From: Calendula officinalis | Lineage: Eukaryota; Streptophyta; Magnoliopsida; Asterales; Asteraceae | NCBI GenBank assembly: GCA_963853835.1 | Contig: OY970833.1 | Location: 19,314,974-19,378,973 of the forward strand | Direction of reading: 5' to 3' | DNA length: 64,000 nucleotides | In this document: positions 11,528 through 22,696 of the stretch, in pieces | Layout of the letters: the number at the start of each line of letters is the position of its first letter | Position numbering within the stretch: the first letter of the stretch is position 1 | The notes under the pieces: generated by a model | What the model was told of the DNA's origin: nothing | Database searches by the model: none | What the model saw: the letters and a program-made list of their open reading frames with translations, nothing else | Translations under genes and position numbers: made by a program

Positions 11528-12292
11528 TCATACTATTTTTGGTACCCATTTTTGTTTGGGTCCGATGGTGTTAGTGTTAGAATAAAACCATCGATAAGTT
11601 GTATCAATTTGATGTAAAGATTTAGAATTCCAAGAGAAACTGAAACTCGATGTTTCACTTTCAAATAATTTCTGGGGAATTATTTGAGATTTTGAAGTTT
11701 TCGGAATCCATTTTTCTTTTATAACTGTGGGTGTTTTGTTGTCGCATTTTGAGGAACCTGAAGATTTTGGCTTAGGTGCGGAATTTCCTCGAGAAGACTT
11801 GCGACGAGAGAACGAGTGAGTATCAGAGGTTGGTGGGTTTTTGGAAAAGAATTTCGGTTGTTTGGAAACTGGGGATGATGGGATCTTTTGATTTGATTTT
11901 GCTGGTTTAGTGACGTATGATTTGCATAGATATGGAAAGCACGTTCTGCATGTGTTTATAAGTTTACCAGATTTATGATATACGATGTTCTTATGAATAC
12001 TGCAAGGTGCATCAAGTCTTATAAAAAATCGTTTATCAGTTTGAGTTATCTGTTTCTTTGTAATTTTGTCAAAAAATCTTTTTGTTCCAGATTTGTCAGT
12101 TTTAACATATACATCACCAAAATCAGGAGAGTATCGGACGGGACGATAAACAGTTGAATCATAATCAGTTCTAAAAGCCGTTAAATGAGTTTTCACACAG
12201 TTAGAGTTATTACATTTCTTTTGAACAGAAAAAGAAGAAACGACAGACGGACGAGGACTAGACTTCTTAAGTAGGCTGTGCTTCTTAAGCAT
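11528..12292 (-). pseudogene. C-terminal part of the gag-pol linker (frame-broken)
   Basis: 254 codons, similar along its middle to the end of the Sire-C linker ORF: both have YRPV, a K-DK-G-K stretch, then FFIRLDAPC or YFVRKDAPC, HK(S/N)G, and a C-x2-C pair (CRTCFP / CTICYP). It ends GPKQKWVPKIV and stop. It is out of frame with the upstream 542-codon ORF and separated from it by about 190 bases, so the two are pieces of one former reading frame. Function of the linker is unknown; it sits between nucleocapsid and protease in Sirevirus-like polyproteins. Confidence 0.75.
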
Positions 12293-12480
12293 ACTAGGTC
12301 CAGTCTGAATTGACTTCTTGGACTGCTTGGCTCTTGTGACTCCATTGGGCTTCTTGACCTTCTTACTCTGAGACTCTAATTTACTATTGGAAGCATTTAA
12401 GACTGGTGAATTAGAGTTTCACTCAAGATGATTGGAACTGGATTAACTGGTGCCGGTCCTAATACAGAGGATTTAGAATT

Positions 12481-14109
12481 TTAAGAAACAGGTTTGTTCG
12501 TTTTAGGTTTTAATTCTAAAATGGTGTCCTCTAAATTATGTATTTTGTTTTGAAGATTTGCCTTTTCTTTATTAAAGGCTTTTTGTGTTTCATCAATTTC
12601 AGATTCTAATTGTACAATTTTCTTTTCTAAAATTAATGGAGGAACATAAAGCTTCGGTTCAATTGTTTGTTTTAAAACTTCATTGTCAGAGATGGAAAAT
12701 TCTTCTGGAGTGACAATCGGGAAGTACTCATTGTTTTCAAATTTTGCTTTATTCTTTTCATATGTATAGTTCAATTCAGAATAGTTAAAGCTAATTTGAG
12801 CGTGTTCCTTCTTTTCTCTGTTGAACTTCTCGATTTCTGCTTCTTCGTCCGGCATATGAAGAAAGCTTTGCCAGATTCCCAAGTTCATGTAATCATAGTT
12901 GTATAATGTTGGGAGAACATCAGCAGCTTTCTCCAGAACACGAGGATTATCTGCTCCAAGTCCAGCTTTTGATTTGTAGGATCTGAACTCTTTTGGTTCA
13001 TTGAACTTGATTGTTTGTTCTGTATGACCGGCTTTGACAATCGTCTGCTCCAGTTTAGAAATGTGTTCTTCAGCATTTTCTTTTCTGACAGTGAGACTGT
13101 GTATGGTTGCTGATTGTTCATCGATTTCCTTTTTAAAATTGTTTGTTATATTTTTGATTTGTTCATTCAATTTTTGAATTTCGATGTCAGCCTTCTTCAA
13201 CTGTTCTTGGTAGTCTTTCATCTTGATGTCTGCGGACTTCATCCATTTTTGCTCTCGACTGAGTTGAATAGCTAAATCATTTATCAGCTGCTTGGAGTCG
13301 TCTTTATCACTTGAGACCGTCTTCATGTTTTTCAGGTTCGAAATTTCAAGGTTTTTTGTATTAATAATGTAATTTAGACGATTGACCTCACTGGTGTGAG
13401 CAGCATGAAACGATGACAACTGTTGTTGTAACTCTTGTGTTTTTTGATTTGAAAGGTTATTTTGATTGACTTGAGAAACAAGAGTTTCAAGTTGACGGCG
13501 AAAGGTTAAATTTTCTGCCTTTAATTTTGAGATTTGTGCATTTGATTCATTAGTTGTGTTTACTTGTTTTTGTAAACTTTCTTGTAATTCAGAAATTTTA
13601 AATTGAATAGAAGATTTTGACGTAGACAACTGATTTTGTAATTCCTTGTTTACTTGAGTTATTTGAAGAGAACATTGACTTAAATCACTTAAATCATTTA
13701 AAAGTTGTTCCTTTTCGGATTCTAAAGAAGTAATTTGTTTTGTCAGTTGTGATTTCTCATTAATTTTAAGAAAAAGTTTTTTATTGAACAAGGAATTATC
13801 TGATTCATCATTGTCTGAGTCAGGTAGTAAAGAGTCAAAAGAAGAAGAGTGTACCTCATTTTCATCTTTTTGTGGCACAATCAGATCATCCCTCAGTTCA
13901 GTGGGATTATCAGAGTTTGATGAAAAAGTACTGATTATCTCACTTTCCTTGTTGTCTTCTTCATTGAATCTGTCAAAACCCTCAGTATTCTCTCTTGGCA
14001 TACTGCACAAATTTGCTATTTGTTCTTCATTTTCAGCTAACACTTTTTCAGTCTGAATTTGTTTATAATATTTGCTAGCTTTTATCGCATCTGCAAGGTC
14101 TTTATCCAT
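12481..14109 (-). CDS. Coiled-coil gag-linker protein of non-autonomous Sire-A
   Basis: 542 codons, ATG in a good plant context (A at -3, G at +4), no internal stop. Residues about 1-60 align with two separate pieces of Sire-C gag (MEKDLEDV and the KQIEAGKV...MAREN stretch), so the capsid part and the CCHC knuckle have been removed and the flanks joined. Residues about 110-370 are a long heptad-type coiled coil rich in Q, K, E and L (for example LESEKEQLLNDLSDL). Residues about 440-530 match Sire-C linker blocks such as YFPIVTPEEF and YVPPLILEKK. No catalytic domain is visible. It could make a self-associating structural protein, or be a coding relic kept by recent transposition. Expression is unknown. 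Confidence 0.7.
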   Translation of the reverse strand: MDKDLADAIKASKYYKQIQTEKVLAENEEQIANLCSMPRENTEGFDRFNEEDNKESEIISTFSSNSDNPTELRDDLIVPQKDENEVHSSSFDSLLPDSDNDESDNSLFNKKLFLKINEKSQLTKQITSLESEKEQLLNDLSDLSQCSLQITQVNKELQNQLSTSKSSIQFKISELQESLQKQVNTTNESNAQISKLKAENLTFRRQLETLVSQVNQNNLSNQKTQELQQQLSSFHAAHTSEVNRLNYIINTKNLEISNLKNMKTVSSDKDDSKQLINDLAIQLSREQKWMKSADIKMKDYQEQLKKADIEIQKLNEQIKNITNNFKKEIDEQSATIHSLTVRKENAEEHISKLEQTIVKAGHTEQTIKFNEPKEFRSYKSKAGLGADNPRVLEKAADVLPTLYNYDYMNLGIWQSFLHMPDEEAEIEKFNREKKEHAQISFNYSELNYTYEKNKAKFENNEYFPIVTPEEFSISDNEVLKQTIEPKLYVPPLILEKKIVQLESEIDETQKAFNKEKANLQNKIHNLEDTILELKPKTNKPVS

Positions 14110-14454
14110 ATTTTTGCAATTAGGGGTAAAAGTCCTTGTGTTTTAAAAAAAATGATCGAGTTTTGTTTAATTTGATTTAAAAAATTGATAAAAAAATAAC
14201 ACTTTGATTTAAAAATTGATTTGTGCAAAAATTTAATTTGATTTAAATTGTTTCCATATCTCGGTGTTGTAAAATGGTTTAAAAAAAATTTAGTTGATAT
14301 CAAAGTTTTGGGCCTAAATCACTAATACGTTGTGTGGGCTTAAATTTTGGTCCGTGTAAACGTTGCGTGGGCTTTTAATATGAAATTAAATGATTGATTT
14401 TTGGGTTTTGAAGACAATTAGTCAATCAAATTGAACTTGGGCCTAATGGACTGT

Positions 14455-15145
14455 GCCGAACTCTTTAGCAGTGCGAACTAATTGTGCCGAACATGAGATC
14501 GAACATAGCAGATCGATTGTTCAAGCAGAAAAAAAACGATTTTGTTTAATTAAAACAGCGATCGACGTTGCGGAATTGACTGCGATTACAATCGATTTTG
14601 TTTAGAATCAATTTTGACTGCGATTTCAATACTGAAATCAGAATTCCTAAATCAGAATTGTGATTTGCGGATTTGTTTAGAATCGATTGAAATCAGAATC
14701 AAACTGAGATCAATTCGGGAATTGTTGATTTTGCGGATTTGCAAATTGTTTGAAATCAGAATCAGACTTGCGGATTTGCAAATTGTTTGAAATCAGAATC
14801 AGAATTGCGGATTTGCGGATTATATGTTGAATTTGTTGATATTGTTGATTCTGGATTAAAAAAAAACATTTGTGAAGTAGCCGAACTTTGTTGGAGCCGA
14901 AGGTTTTAAAGAATCCTGATGAAGAGCCGAAGTTATTGATCAGAAGTTGTTGCCGAACTATGAAGAAGACCGACCAAGAGATAAGCCGAACTCTGTGAAG
15001 AAGAACAAGCGAACTTGGGCCGAACTTAGGTTAGATTCTTGGGCCGAACAAGGGTAAGACTTCGGGCCGAACTTCTGGGCCGAAGTTGTTAACAGTTCGG
15101 GCCGAACTTCTTTGGGCCGAACTACAAGCTTTTCACTTCGGACCG
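14455..15145. repeat. GCCGAA motif array in the Sire-A leader
   Basis: About 13 copies of GCCGAA, many as GGGCCGAAC or TTCGGGCCGAA (arms TTCGG and CCGAA around one base), lie between the PBS and the first ORF. The short ORF at 14958-15191 is caused by the repeat. Confidence 0.8.
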
Positions 15146-15598
15146 AAGTTGTTCTTGAGCTGTGACGAACACGAACACGTACTTTCTTCACAATTTTGAT
15201 CCTAGATTCTTCAATTCTTAACCAAATTCAGTGATTCTTTTTGCTAGATGTTCGAAATCCAATTGCTAATACTTTGATCCGATCATCTTCATCAATCCAT
15301 AACAACAAAGCTTCGATTCTTCGATTTTCAGCAACTTTTTAACTTTTTCACTTTTTCTCTAAAATCATCAAATTGAGGATCGATTGTTGACGGAATTGAT
15401 CTGAATTTGATTCTATTATGCTTAGAAACACTGGAGAAACACTAATCCATGATCAAATCTTCGATTTGGACAAAAAAATTACAACATTTAATTTCTCATG
15501 AACGAACTTCAACTTTTTCTTCAAAAACCTTGAAAGACCCTCTTGATCTTCTGATTTTAACACCAAGTTATGGATTTGGATCGTTTTCAAGATGAAAT

Positions 15599-15615
15599 TA
15601 TGCTCTGATACCAAT
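15599..15615 (-). promoter_or_regulatory. Sire-A primer binding site
   Basis: Minus strand ATTGGTATCAGAGCAT directly after the 5' LTR; TGGTATCAGAGC is complementary to the 3' end of plant initiator tRNA-Met. Confidence 0.93.
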
Positions 15616-15919
15616 TGAAAAGCACAATATCACAGATTCAATCCATTAGGTGGTGTTAGATGATGACTTTGGTGAGAAAGATGAAGATGGAGATTAGGGC
15701 TTTTAGAGAGAGAAAGTAGAGAGAAGTTGAGAGAACAAATGCAGAGAAATTGAAATGATAATTGTGCAAAAGTTGAAGAATTAAGCCTTACACCTTGGTA
15801 TTTATACCATGGCTTAATTCTTGGTTAGTTATGACCATTTCCTAAACTATTCTTAACTTTTATACAATGTTACACTTTACCCCCAAGACTATCTATTATA
15901 ATCTTTCTAGTACCTAACA
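15616..15919 (-). repeat. Sire-A 5' LTR
   Basis: 304 bp, nearly identical to 8536-8839. Contains the minus-strand TATA box expected to drive the element. Confidence 0.93.
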
Positions 15920-16898
15920 AAAAACATATCAACTGTTTTTATTAAATGCTTACATTTTTTTATTGTGATAATACATTATTCAAACCATGACAAACAGTCT
16001 TTATGCTCGGACTAAGTAGGTGTAGTGCATAGGTAGATGCTTACATGCCATAATCTTAGCTAGTTGCGACTAGGCCCTGGATATGCAGATGATACCATTG
16101 GCTGAGACTCTTCCTCCCACATTTTTGTTGTTACTTTAACGGTTCTACCCAACCGTCAGGGGAGTGCATATCTTAGAGAACAGAAACATCACACTTAGAG
16201 TTGCAGTTTGATTATGGGCTTAGGGTCGGCATATTAACTCAATGGCGTAGCTAACTGTCGGGGACATCAGCATGCATTTTCAATATTTACTACTCTTTAC
16301 AACCTTACTATTTTTTTATTTACTTACATGTCTTCACATATCAAATTTTATTACAATATTTCTTTATATCAAACATTTTTGAACATCTTATCATCACACA
16401 GATTTTTGCCTTTTGGCACATATACATTTTGGGTAACTCAAATCTTTATTTCATTATACAATTTATGCCGGTTGGCACACAAAAACTTTGTATTTCAAAT
16501 CATTTTCAAATAACATTTTACTATATGATTTTGCCATGTTTGGCTTACAAAATTCTATTTTTGAAAACAAACACTAAACATGTGGATTCACTCAACAATT
16601 TTGTTGATCGTTTTATATATGTTTTTCAGGTTAATAGGAGAAGCATTGAGTCCTTAGACTTTGGATCATGAGCGTGCATAGTGTCGAGATGTCACAAACG
16701 TCTTTTCATTAATTTTTGTTTTACTCTTTTTCAATTACATATAAATTTTGGATAATACTTATTTCAAATATTTAATTACATTTTAAAACTATTAAATGTT
16801 TGCAATTAATCATAGTTGTGTTACTCATGAACGTTAGATCCCGTTCTTCCGCAAATCATTTATTACTATAAAACCATTTTTGGCGGGGTGTGACAGAT

Positions 16899-16912
16899 TG
16901 GTATCAGAGCCA
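16899..16912 (+). promoter_or_regulatory. Gyp-A primer binding site
   Basis: TGGTATCAGAGCCA three bases after the 5' LTR end; initiator tRNA-Met primer. Confidence 0.95.
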
Positions 16913-18880
16913 TTGGTTATAGTGAATTAGTAAAACTAATCTATAACTTTAAAAAGATTTTTGTACAAAACTATTTTTGAGTCAAAACGTGTTTGTGGCA
17001 TCCAAAGTCTCATTCATATAGGGTTGCATTTCATATAAGAGTCTTATTTCATATAGAGTTGCATTTTACAGTCTCATTTAAAATAGATTTGCATTTCATA
17101 TAGAGTCGCCTTTCATATAGAATCTCATTACATATAGAATTGCGTTTCATATCATTCACAAGACCTATGACTTAGTAGTATGCCCTTGCTTTTACACCCA
17201 CCTTATACTTGACTTAGGTAGAATAATTGATACACTAAATGCTTACACGTAAAATCGTACTTGAAGAAATATTATTCACTGTACACTTACACTACTTACC
17301 CTATATACAATTATATTCGATACTCTACTTACACTTCACTAACTAGTTACACGTAAACACGTAGTATAGAATTATTATAGAATGTCGACAAGCAATGACT
17401 ATTTTGACTACTCTACTCAACTGGACAAGGAGCATGGTGACACATCAATGATGGATATGGAACGAAAACATTTCTACACGTGCACCACATACTTTAATCA
17501 CACATGATACATCCCTCTCACACACTATACCCCATGTAAGTATCGCAACCTCAATCTAACTTTCCTAATCAAGTAATTTTGAAACAAATTAGATTGTTCA
17601 TGTGACTGGGCACTGAATGTCGTCTCTGTGATATCTCTAGGATGAACGTTGAACAAATATTAGATCTTGGCACAAAGTATTATAAGAAAAGGATTCCAAA
17701 TTTTCGTAGAATCAAAAGTATGACCCCTGGAATTTCACATACGATAGGAGTATGGAGAAAACACTAGTTTCTTGAATGAAGCTATGGAGTGACACTGATA
17801 AGGAAATATTGTATGATGAAATTATAAAAGCGCTGGCCACCGAGTTTATAATTACGTGATACAATGTGGAATTGTCAAAGTCATGGATTACTGAATGGAA
17901 CCAATGAATGAAGTAACTGAATACAACCAGCCTCATTAGTATTAAAATTAGAATTAGAGAATGAAACTGAATGAGTCAACTTTAGGAAATGAAGCCCTAT
18001 TGACTAATAAAGAGGTCGCCAAGAGCAATAAATCACTTGAGAAGAAGTGAGAAGAACAAATTGTAAGAAATAAGTTGAAAATATTTCGTGTCAAAGATGA
18101 AGGACAATAACCGACCAACTCATGGACAATCATCGTGATCAAGGAATAAGTAGCACGACAAGACCCCAACACCAACACTAGTACGATGTAGTAACTTAAT
18201 CATTCCTCCTCATCACTGTCATATCTAGACAACCAAATTAAATTAATAATTCTTCCTTAATATCAGCAGTATCAAATTTAGACAAACAAATTAAGTGTTT
18301 GCCTCCCTTAAGTTAAACAATAAACACGAAATAAAATTTGAATATACTAAATTAAATTAGTTAAAGAGTTGCCCTATAACATACCTAGCCTATGAGAATC
18401 ATCCCTTCAATTTACACTAAAACCGTGAGATTCGAAATGCATAAATGGAACGGACTGATGCCCGAAGAGTCCAACAAGATTTGAGATTTGGAAATTGGTA
18501 CAAATTTAACAATTTCTTGGAGAAACCCCAGCAACAAGGCGAAAAAGAGATCGAGTCAAAATACATAGGTACTTACATCAAAGCTCGCAAGATCCTAGGA
18601 AACCTTCATTAGTCATCCTTACCATACACGTTAGAAAATAAACTGGTCAAACTATGAATCGAATACATACCCATCCTAGAAAGCTATTAGAAGATACTCC
18701 TGAAGGATTCACTAAGATTTCCATCATCCTCGTCAAGATTGAATTCTTAATTAAAATAATCCCAAGAGCCTCATTGATCGCGCGACAACCCTATTTTCTA
18801 AATCCTCCCAAAACGTGAGAGTTGTCTCTACAACCACCAAAACTTCTATAACTAGGATCTATCCGATTGAGCGTTTCCCA
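16913..18880 (+). pseudogene. Gyp-A leader and decayed gag/protease region
   Basis: A possible gag start is ATG at 17392, but no frame stays open beyond about 60-75 codons and no zinc knuckle can be read. Position between PBS and the RT relic is the main reason to call it gag/PR. Short ORFs on the minus strand here (17712-17936, 17954-18178) are shadows. Confidence 0.5.
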
Positions 18881-18889
18881 ATAAGAATC

Positions 18890-20540
18890 TTTTCCGTTCA
18901 TATGAATATCATAGTAGATCAAAACAAATGCTAATATCCTATCAGGAGTTTAACAAAGTATCCATTATGAATCACTATCCACTTCTGCGTATTGATGATC
19001 AATTCGACAAATTACAAGGATCGGTTTTATAATCTGATATTTATTTGCGCTCAAGTAGTCACCAGATAAAGATTTCGTGAAGAAGAGATGTACCTAAGAC
19101 CACATACAAAACTCGTTATTGTCATTTTCGTTCTCGTTATGCCTTTTTGATTTAACTCTTGATGCGTAAACAATACCTCAATAAGTTATAGACGATATCC
19201 AAATTTTTCCCGAACCCCAGTTGAACACGAAGAACACCTTAGACAAATATTAGAACTACTTGAAAGGGGGAAACTATACGCCATATTTTCCTATACATGA
19301 CAAATGAGAAGAGAATACACGTAGATCCCACAAAGATTGAGGCGATTAAATACTTGAGAAGTCCTGAAGTCATCAACAGAAGTACGTCAATTTCTTGTCT
19401 TTACCGGCTACTGACTGACGGTTAATTCAAGATTATACCAAAGTGGCTTAAACCGTAACCCCTTCGACCTAAAAAGGATGGGAAATTAGACTAGAATGGG
19501 AAAAAAAAACAAAATAAAATATAAAAAAAAAAAAAAAAAAAAAAAAACCAGGTTTCAAACCCTAAAGGAAATGAAAACTTCATCGTATTTAGCAACTCGT
19601 CACATCAAGGAATAGGTTGCGTATTGATGCAAAATAGAAGAGTAATCTCATACGTCTCCCGATAACTGAAATTCCATGAGAAGAACTACCCACTCATGAT
19701 CTCGAACTAGGCGCAATAGTATTCGCGTTGAAAATCTGGAGACATTATCTGTGCGGAACTGAATGTACTATCTTTTCCGACCATTAAAGCTATCAACATA
19801 TTTTCGATTAGAAGAACTTAAACACAAGGCAACGATATCAAGTTGAGATTTCTAAATGTTAACGACTACGGAATCAAGAGGCATTTCTAGAAGGCCAAAC
19901 GTGGTGCCCACACCCTTAGTCGAAAAGAAGGAACCAACCACATCAAATGCGAGCATTTGAAATCCCTATCCGAACAAATCTCACTGTACAAATCTCTCTT
20001 CCTAAACCCGCGGTTTCCAAATTGAAATTCTAAAAGAAGAGAACTCTAAAACCGATTTTTTTTTTTTGCAGTATGGAGGAACAATTAGAAACTAAGCATG
20101 ATGGAACATTGAATACATTGCGATTAGGATATAAGTTCCAAGCTTTGGAAGATTTCACGAAATCATTTTGGACGAAGATCATAGATCTAAACACTCGACT
20201 CATCTCAGTGCTGATAAATATGCAAACATATAAAGAAGATGTACCGGGGGCCAAATACGAAAAAGAAGATTGTAATCTATGTCACCAAGTGTTCAACCTG
20301 TTATACCTACTTTCATGCCTCCTGCAACAGCTCAAGATTTCCGAATAGAAATGGGAACCAATCTCTATAAGATTTTCTTTTAAGCACTATTTACCTCAAA
20401 CTTCTAGTAGTCACGATTCGATTAGGGAAATCGTTGATCGCTTGACAACATCTACACATTTTATTTATATGAACGGAAACAATCAAATGAGATAGTTAAC
20501 CAGGATTCATCTAAACGAAAGTAGTATCCCGACATGAAAC
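18890..20540 (+). pseudogene. Gyp-A pol relic: RT, RNase H, integrase fragments
   Basis: Split frames still read as gypsy pol. Near 18940-19080: NHYPLLRIDDQFDKLQGS, the RT finger/palm motif. Near 19220-19420: an EEHLRQILELLERGKLYAIF stretch and VHVDPTKIEAIKYL, the RT connection. Near 19600-19760: HQGIGCVLMQN-type RNase H words, then a KFHEKNYPTHDLELGAIVFA stretch. Near 20430: EIVDRLTTSTHF, the start of the integrase core. Stops and indels occur throughout, and the integrase C-terminus is missing. No product is possible. Confidence 0.85.
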
Positions 20541-20615
20541 GCCAATGTTCACGCCTTTCTTCCGCCACTAACCTATTATTACTTTGTCTTAAATTTCGGG
20601 ACGAAATTTCTTTAA

Positions 20616-20626
20616 CAAGGGGAGAA
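20616..20626 (+). promoter_or_regulatory. Gyp-A polypurine tract
   Basis: AAGGGGAGAA immediately before the TGTGACAACC start of the 3' LTR, preceded by TTTCGGGACGAAATTTC, the usual tail of gypsy pol. Confidence 0.85.
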
Positions 20627-22349
20627 TGTGACAACCAAAAAATTTATACATTTAATTCGACATTTATTTTAACCCTACTATGGTACTAGAAGACTAGTTG
20701 CATTTGTTAAAGCATTTATTCGCATTTATGTGTAGCTAAGAACCCTAGTATCATTTTTGATAATGTATCCCTTGGGACACGTATCCCTTGGGACAAGGCA
20801 TCCTGGGTTCGAGACCTGCCTACCATGTTTTTTCATTTAATTATTTTTCTCTCTTCTCCCTGTTGTTGCATGCGTGCCTGTTTCCCCATCATTCTTTTGC
20901 CCAGATTTCTCTTGGACTAAAAACCTCTTTTATGTAAAATCAGATTTTAGTTATTATGATATATAAAATATTATATCATATGTTCAACATTTATTATAAA
21001 TAAACATTTTTTTTTCAAAATTATTTATTATTAATTGTTTATTTATTAATAAATAGTTCAACTATTTTTATTTGTATAAATATTTAGAATCATATTTTAT
21101 TTAAATAATTATATGGTATGACTACTTGTTATTTTCGGGCAAAACAAACTAGCTTCAAGAGTTATAAAACACAAATTAAAGTAGTTAAAATACAATATCA
21201 TTCCACCAACGTATCGCTCATAGTTTACTCCTATGCATTTAGGTCACTAGAAACCGTTTAGTTTGATCTTGCATTTGATTATTTTTATTTTTGGAAGCTT
21301 TACATCAGATGAGTCCACAACCCCACTTTTTACTGTATTTTATTTACTGCTTTTACAAATTTTTGGGGTGAAAAACATATCAACTGTTTTAATTAAATGC
21401 TTATATTTTTTTTATTGTGATGATACATTATTCAAACCATGACAAACAGTCTTTATGCTCGGACTAAGTAGGTGTAGTGCATATGTAGATGCTTACATGC
21501 CATAATCTTAGCTAGTTGCGACTAGGCCCTGGATATGCAGATGGTACCATTGGCTGAGACTCTTCCTCCCACATTTTTGTTGTTACTTTAACGGTTATAC
21601 CCAACCGTTAGGGGAGTGCATATCTTAGAGAACAGAAACATCACACTTAGAGTTGCAGTTTGATTATGGGCTTAGGGTCGGCATATTAACTCAATGGCGT
21701 AGATAACTGTCGGGGACATCAGTCATGCATTTTCAATATTTACTACTCTTTACAACCTTACTATTTTTTTATTTACTTACATGCCTTCACATATCAAATT
21801 TTATTACAATATTTCTTTATATCAAAACATTTTTGAACATCTTATCATCACACAGATTTTTGCTTTTTTGGCACATATACATTTTGGGTAACTCAAATCT
21901 TTATTTCATTATACAATTTATGCCGGTTGGTACACAAAAACTTTGTATTTCAAATCATTTTCAAATAACATTTTTCTATATGATTTTGCCATGTTTGGCT
22001 TACAAAATTCTATTTTTGAAAACAAACACTAAACCTGTGGATTCACTCAACAATTTTGTTGATCGTTTTATATATGTTTTTCAGGTTAATAGGAGAAGCA
22101 TTGAGTCCTTAGACTTTGGATCATGAGCGTGCATAGTGTCGAGATGTCACAAACGTCTTTTCATTAATTTTTGTTTTACTCTTTTTCAATTACATATAAA
22201 TTTTGGATAATACTTATTTCAAATATTTAATTACATTTTAAAATTATTAAATGTTTGCAATTAATCATAGTTGTGTTACTCATGAATGTTAGATCACGTT
22301 CTTCCGCAAATCATTTATTACTATAAATCATTTTTGGCGGGGTGTGACA
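20627..22349 (+). repeat. Gyp-A 3' LTR, internally deleted
   Basis: 1723 bp, TGTGACAACC...GGTGTGACA. It matches the 5' LTR closely except that about 940 bases (5' LTR positions near 6985-7941) are missing; the junction at 20765-20790 has the word GTATCCCTTGGGACAC duplicated. ORF 21725-22126 lies wholly in LTR sequence and is not a gene. Confidence 0.92.
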
Positions 22350-22391
22350 CCTACCAACTAATTAGCATCTAACTTAGCAAGTTATATTATA

Positions 22392-22696
22392 CTCCCTCCG
22401 TCCCATAAAAAATTTCACATTTCACTTGGGCACATGTTTTTAGGAGATAAGTTAATAGTGAGATCTTTAGTAATAAATTTGATTAAAATATATGATTAGT
22501 TTAGAGAGAGAATATGTTGTCCTACATTTAATAAGAGAAGTGACATAAAGTTAGTGAGAGAAACATTTAAAAAATGATAAATAATATATAAATAATATTA
22601 ATTTATTAGTGGGTCCCTCAAATTTTTCAAATGGGAAGTTTTTTGTGGGATAAATATTTTGGGTGAAATAAAAAGTTTTTTGTGGTACAGAGGGAG
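22392..22696. mobile_element. Stowaway-type MITE 1
   Basis: 305 bp with terminal inverted repeats CTCCCTCCGTCCCATAAAA and TTTTTTGTGGTACAGAGGGAG and TA target duplications on both sides. No coding capacity. Confidence 0.9.

Larger units (their letters stand above)
8536..15919 (-). mobile_element. Sire-A, pol-less Sirevirus-like copia element
   Basis: 7384 bp, flanked by AAAAA (8531-8535 and 15920-15924), with two 304-bp LTRs that differ by only a few bases. PBS and polypurine tract are both in place and orient it on the minus strand. In element order it has a 1.5 kb leader with GCCGAA repeats, a 542-codon coiled-coil ORF, a second frame-broken ORF ending in WVPKIV, then a tandem hairpin array and a long 3' non-coding region with further hairpin repeats. 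Protease, integrase, RT and RNase H are absent. One CACCGGACT word (10178-10186), a motif known from Sirevirus 3' regions, supports the assignment. It is a non-autonomous relative of Sire-C. Confidence 0.88.
6847..16895 (+). repeat. Gyp-A 5' LTR, split by Sire-A
   Basis: LTR sequence occupies 6847-8535 and 15925-16895, about 2660 bases once Sire-A and its target duplication are removed. The second part aligns directly with 21371-22349 of the 3' LTR, which gives the empty site and proves the nesting. It includes a tRNA-like block at about 7926-7990. ORFs such as 16328-16513 lie in this LTR and are not genes. Confidence 0.9.
6847..22349 (+). mobile_element. Gyp-A, Ty3/gypsy element with nested copia
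   Basis: Whole element flanked by a 5-bp duplication CCTAC (6842-6846 and 22350-22354). The 5' LTR starts TGTGAGAACC and ends GGGTGTGACA at 16895; the 3' LTR runs 20627-22349. A PBS for initiator tRNA-Met follows the 5' LTR and a purine tract precedes the 3' LTR. The internal region (16896-20626, only 3.7 kb) is a gag/pol relic. Sire-A (8536-15919) sits inside the 5' LTR, so Gyp-A is the older insertion. RT and RNase H fragments resemble chromovirus-type gypsy pol; the exact lineage needs a tree. Confidence 0.9.

Noticed and set aside
13784..14056. Plus-strand ORF of 90 codons, serine-rich
   Set aside because: Shadow of the 542-codon minus-strand ORF.
21725..22126. ORF of 133 codons with hydrophobic segments
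   Set aside because: Lies wholly in the Gyp-A 3' LTR; the 5' LTR copy (16328-16671) has the frame broken, so it is not conserved.
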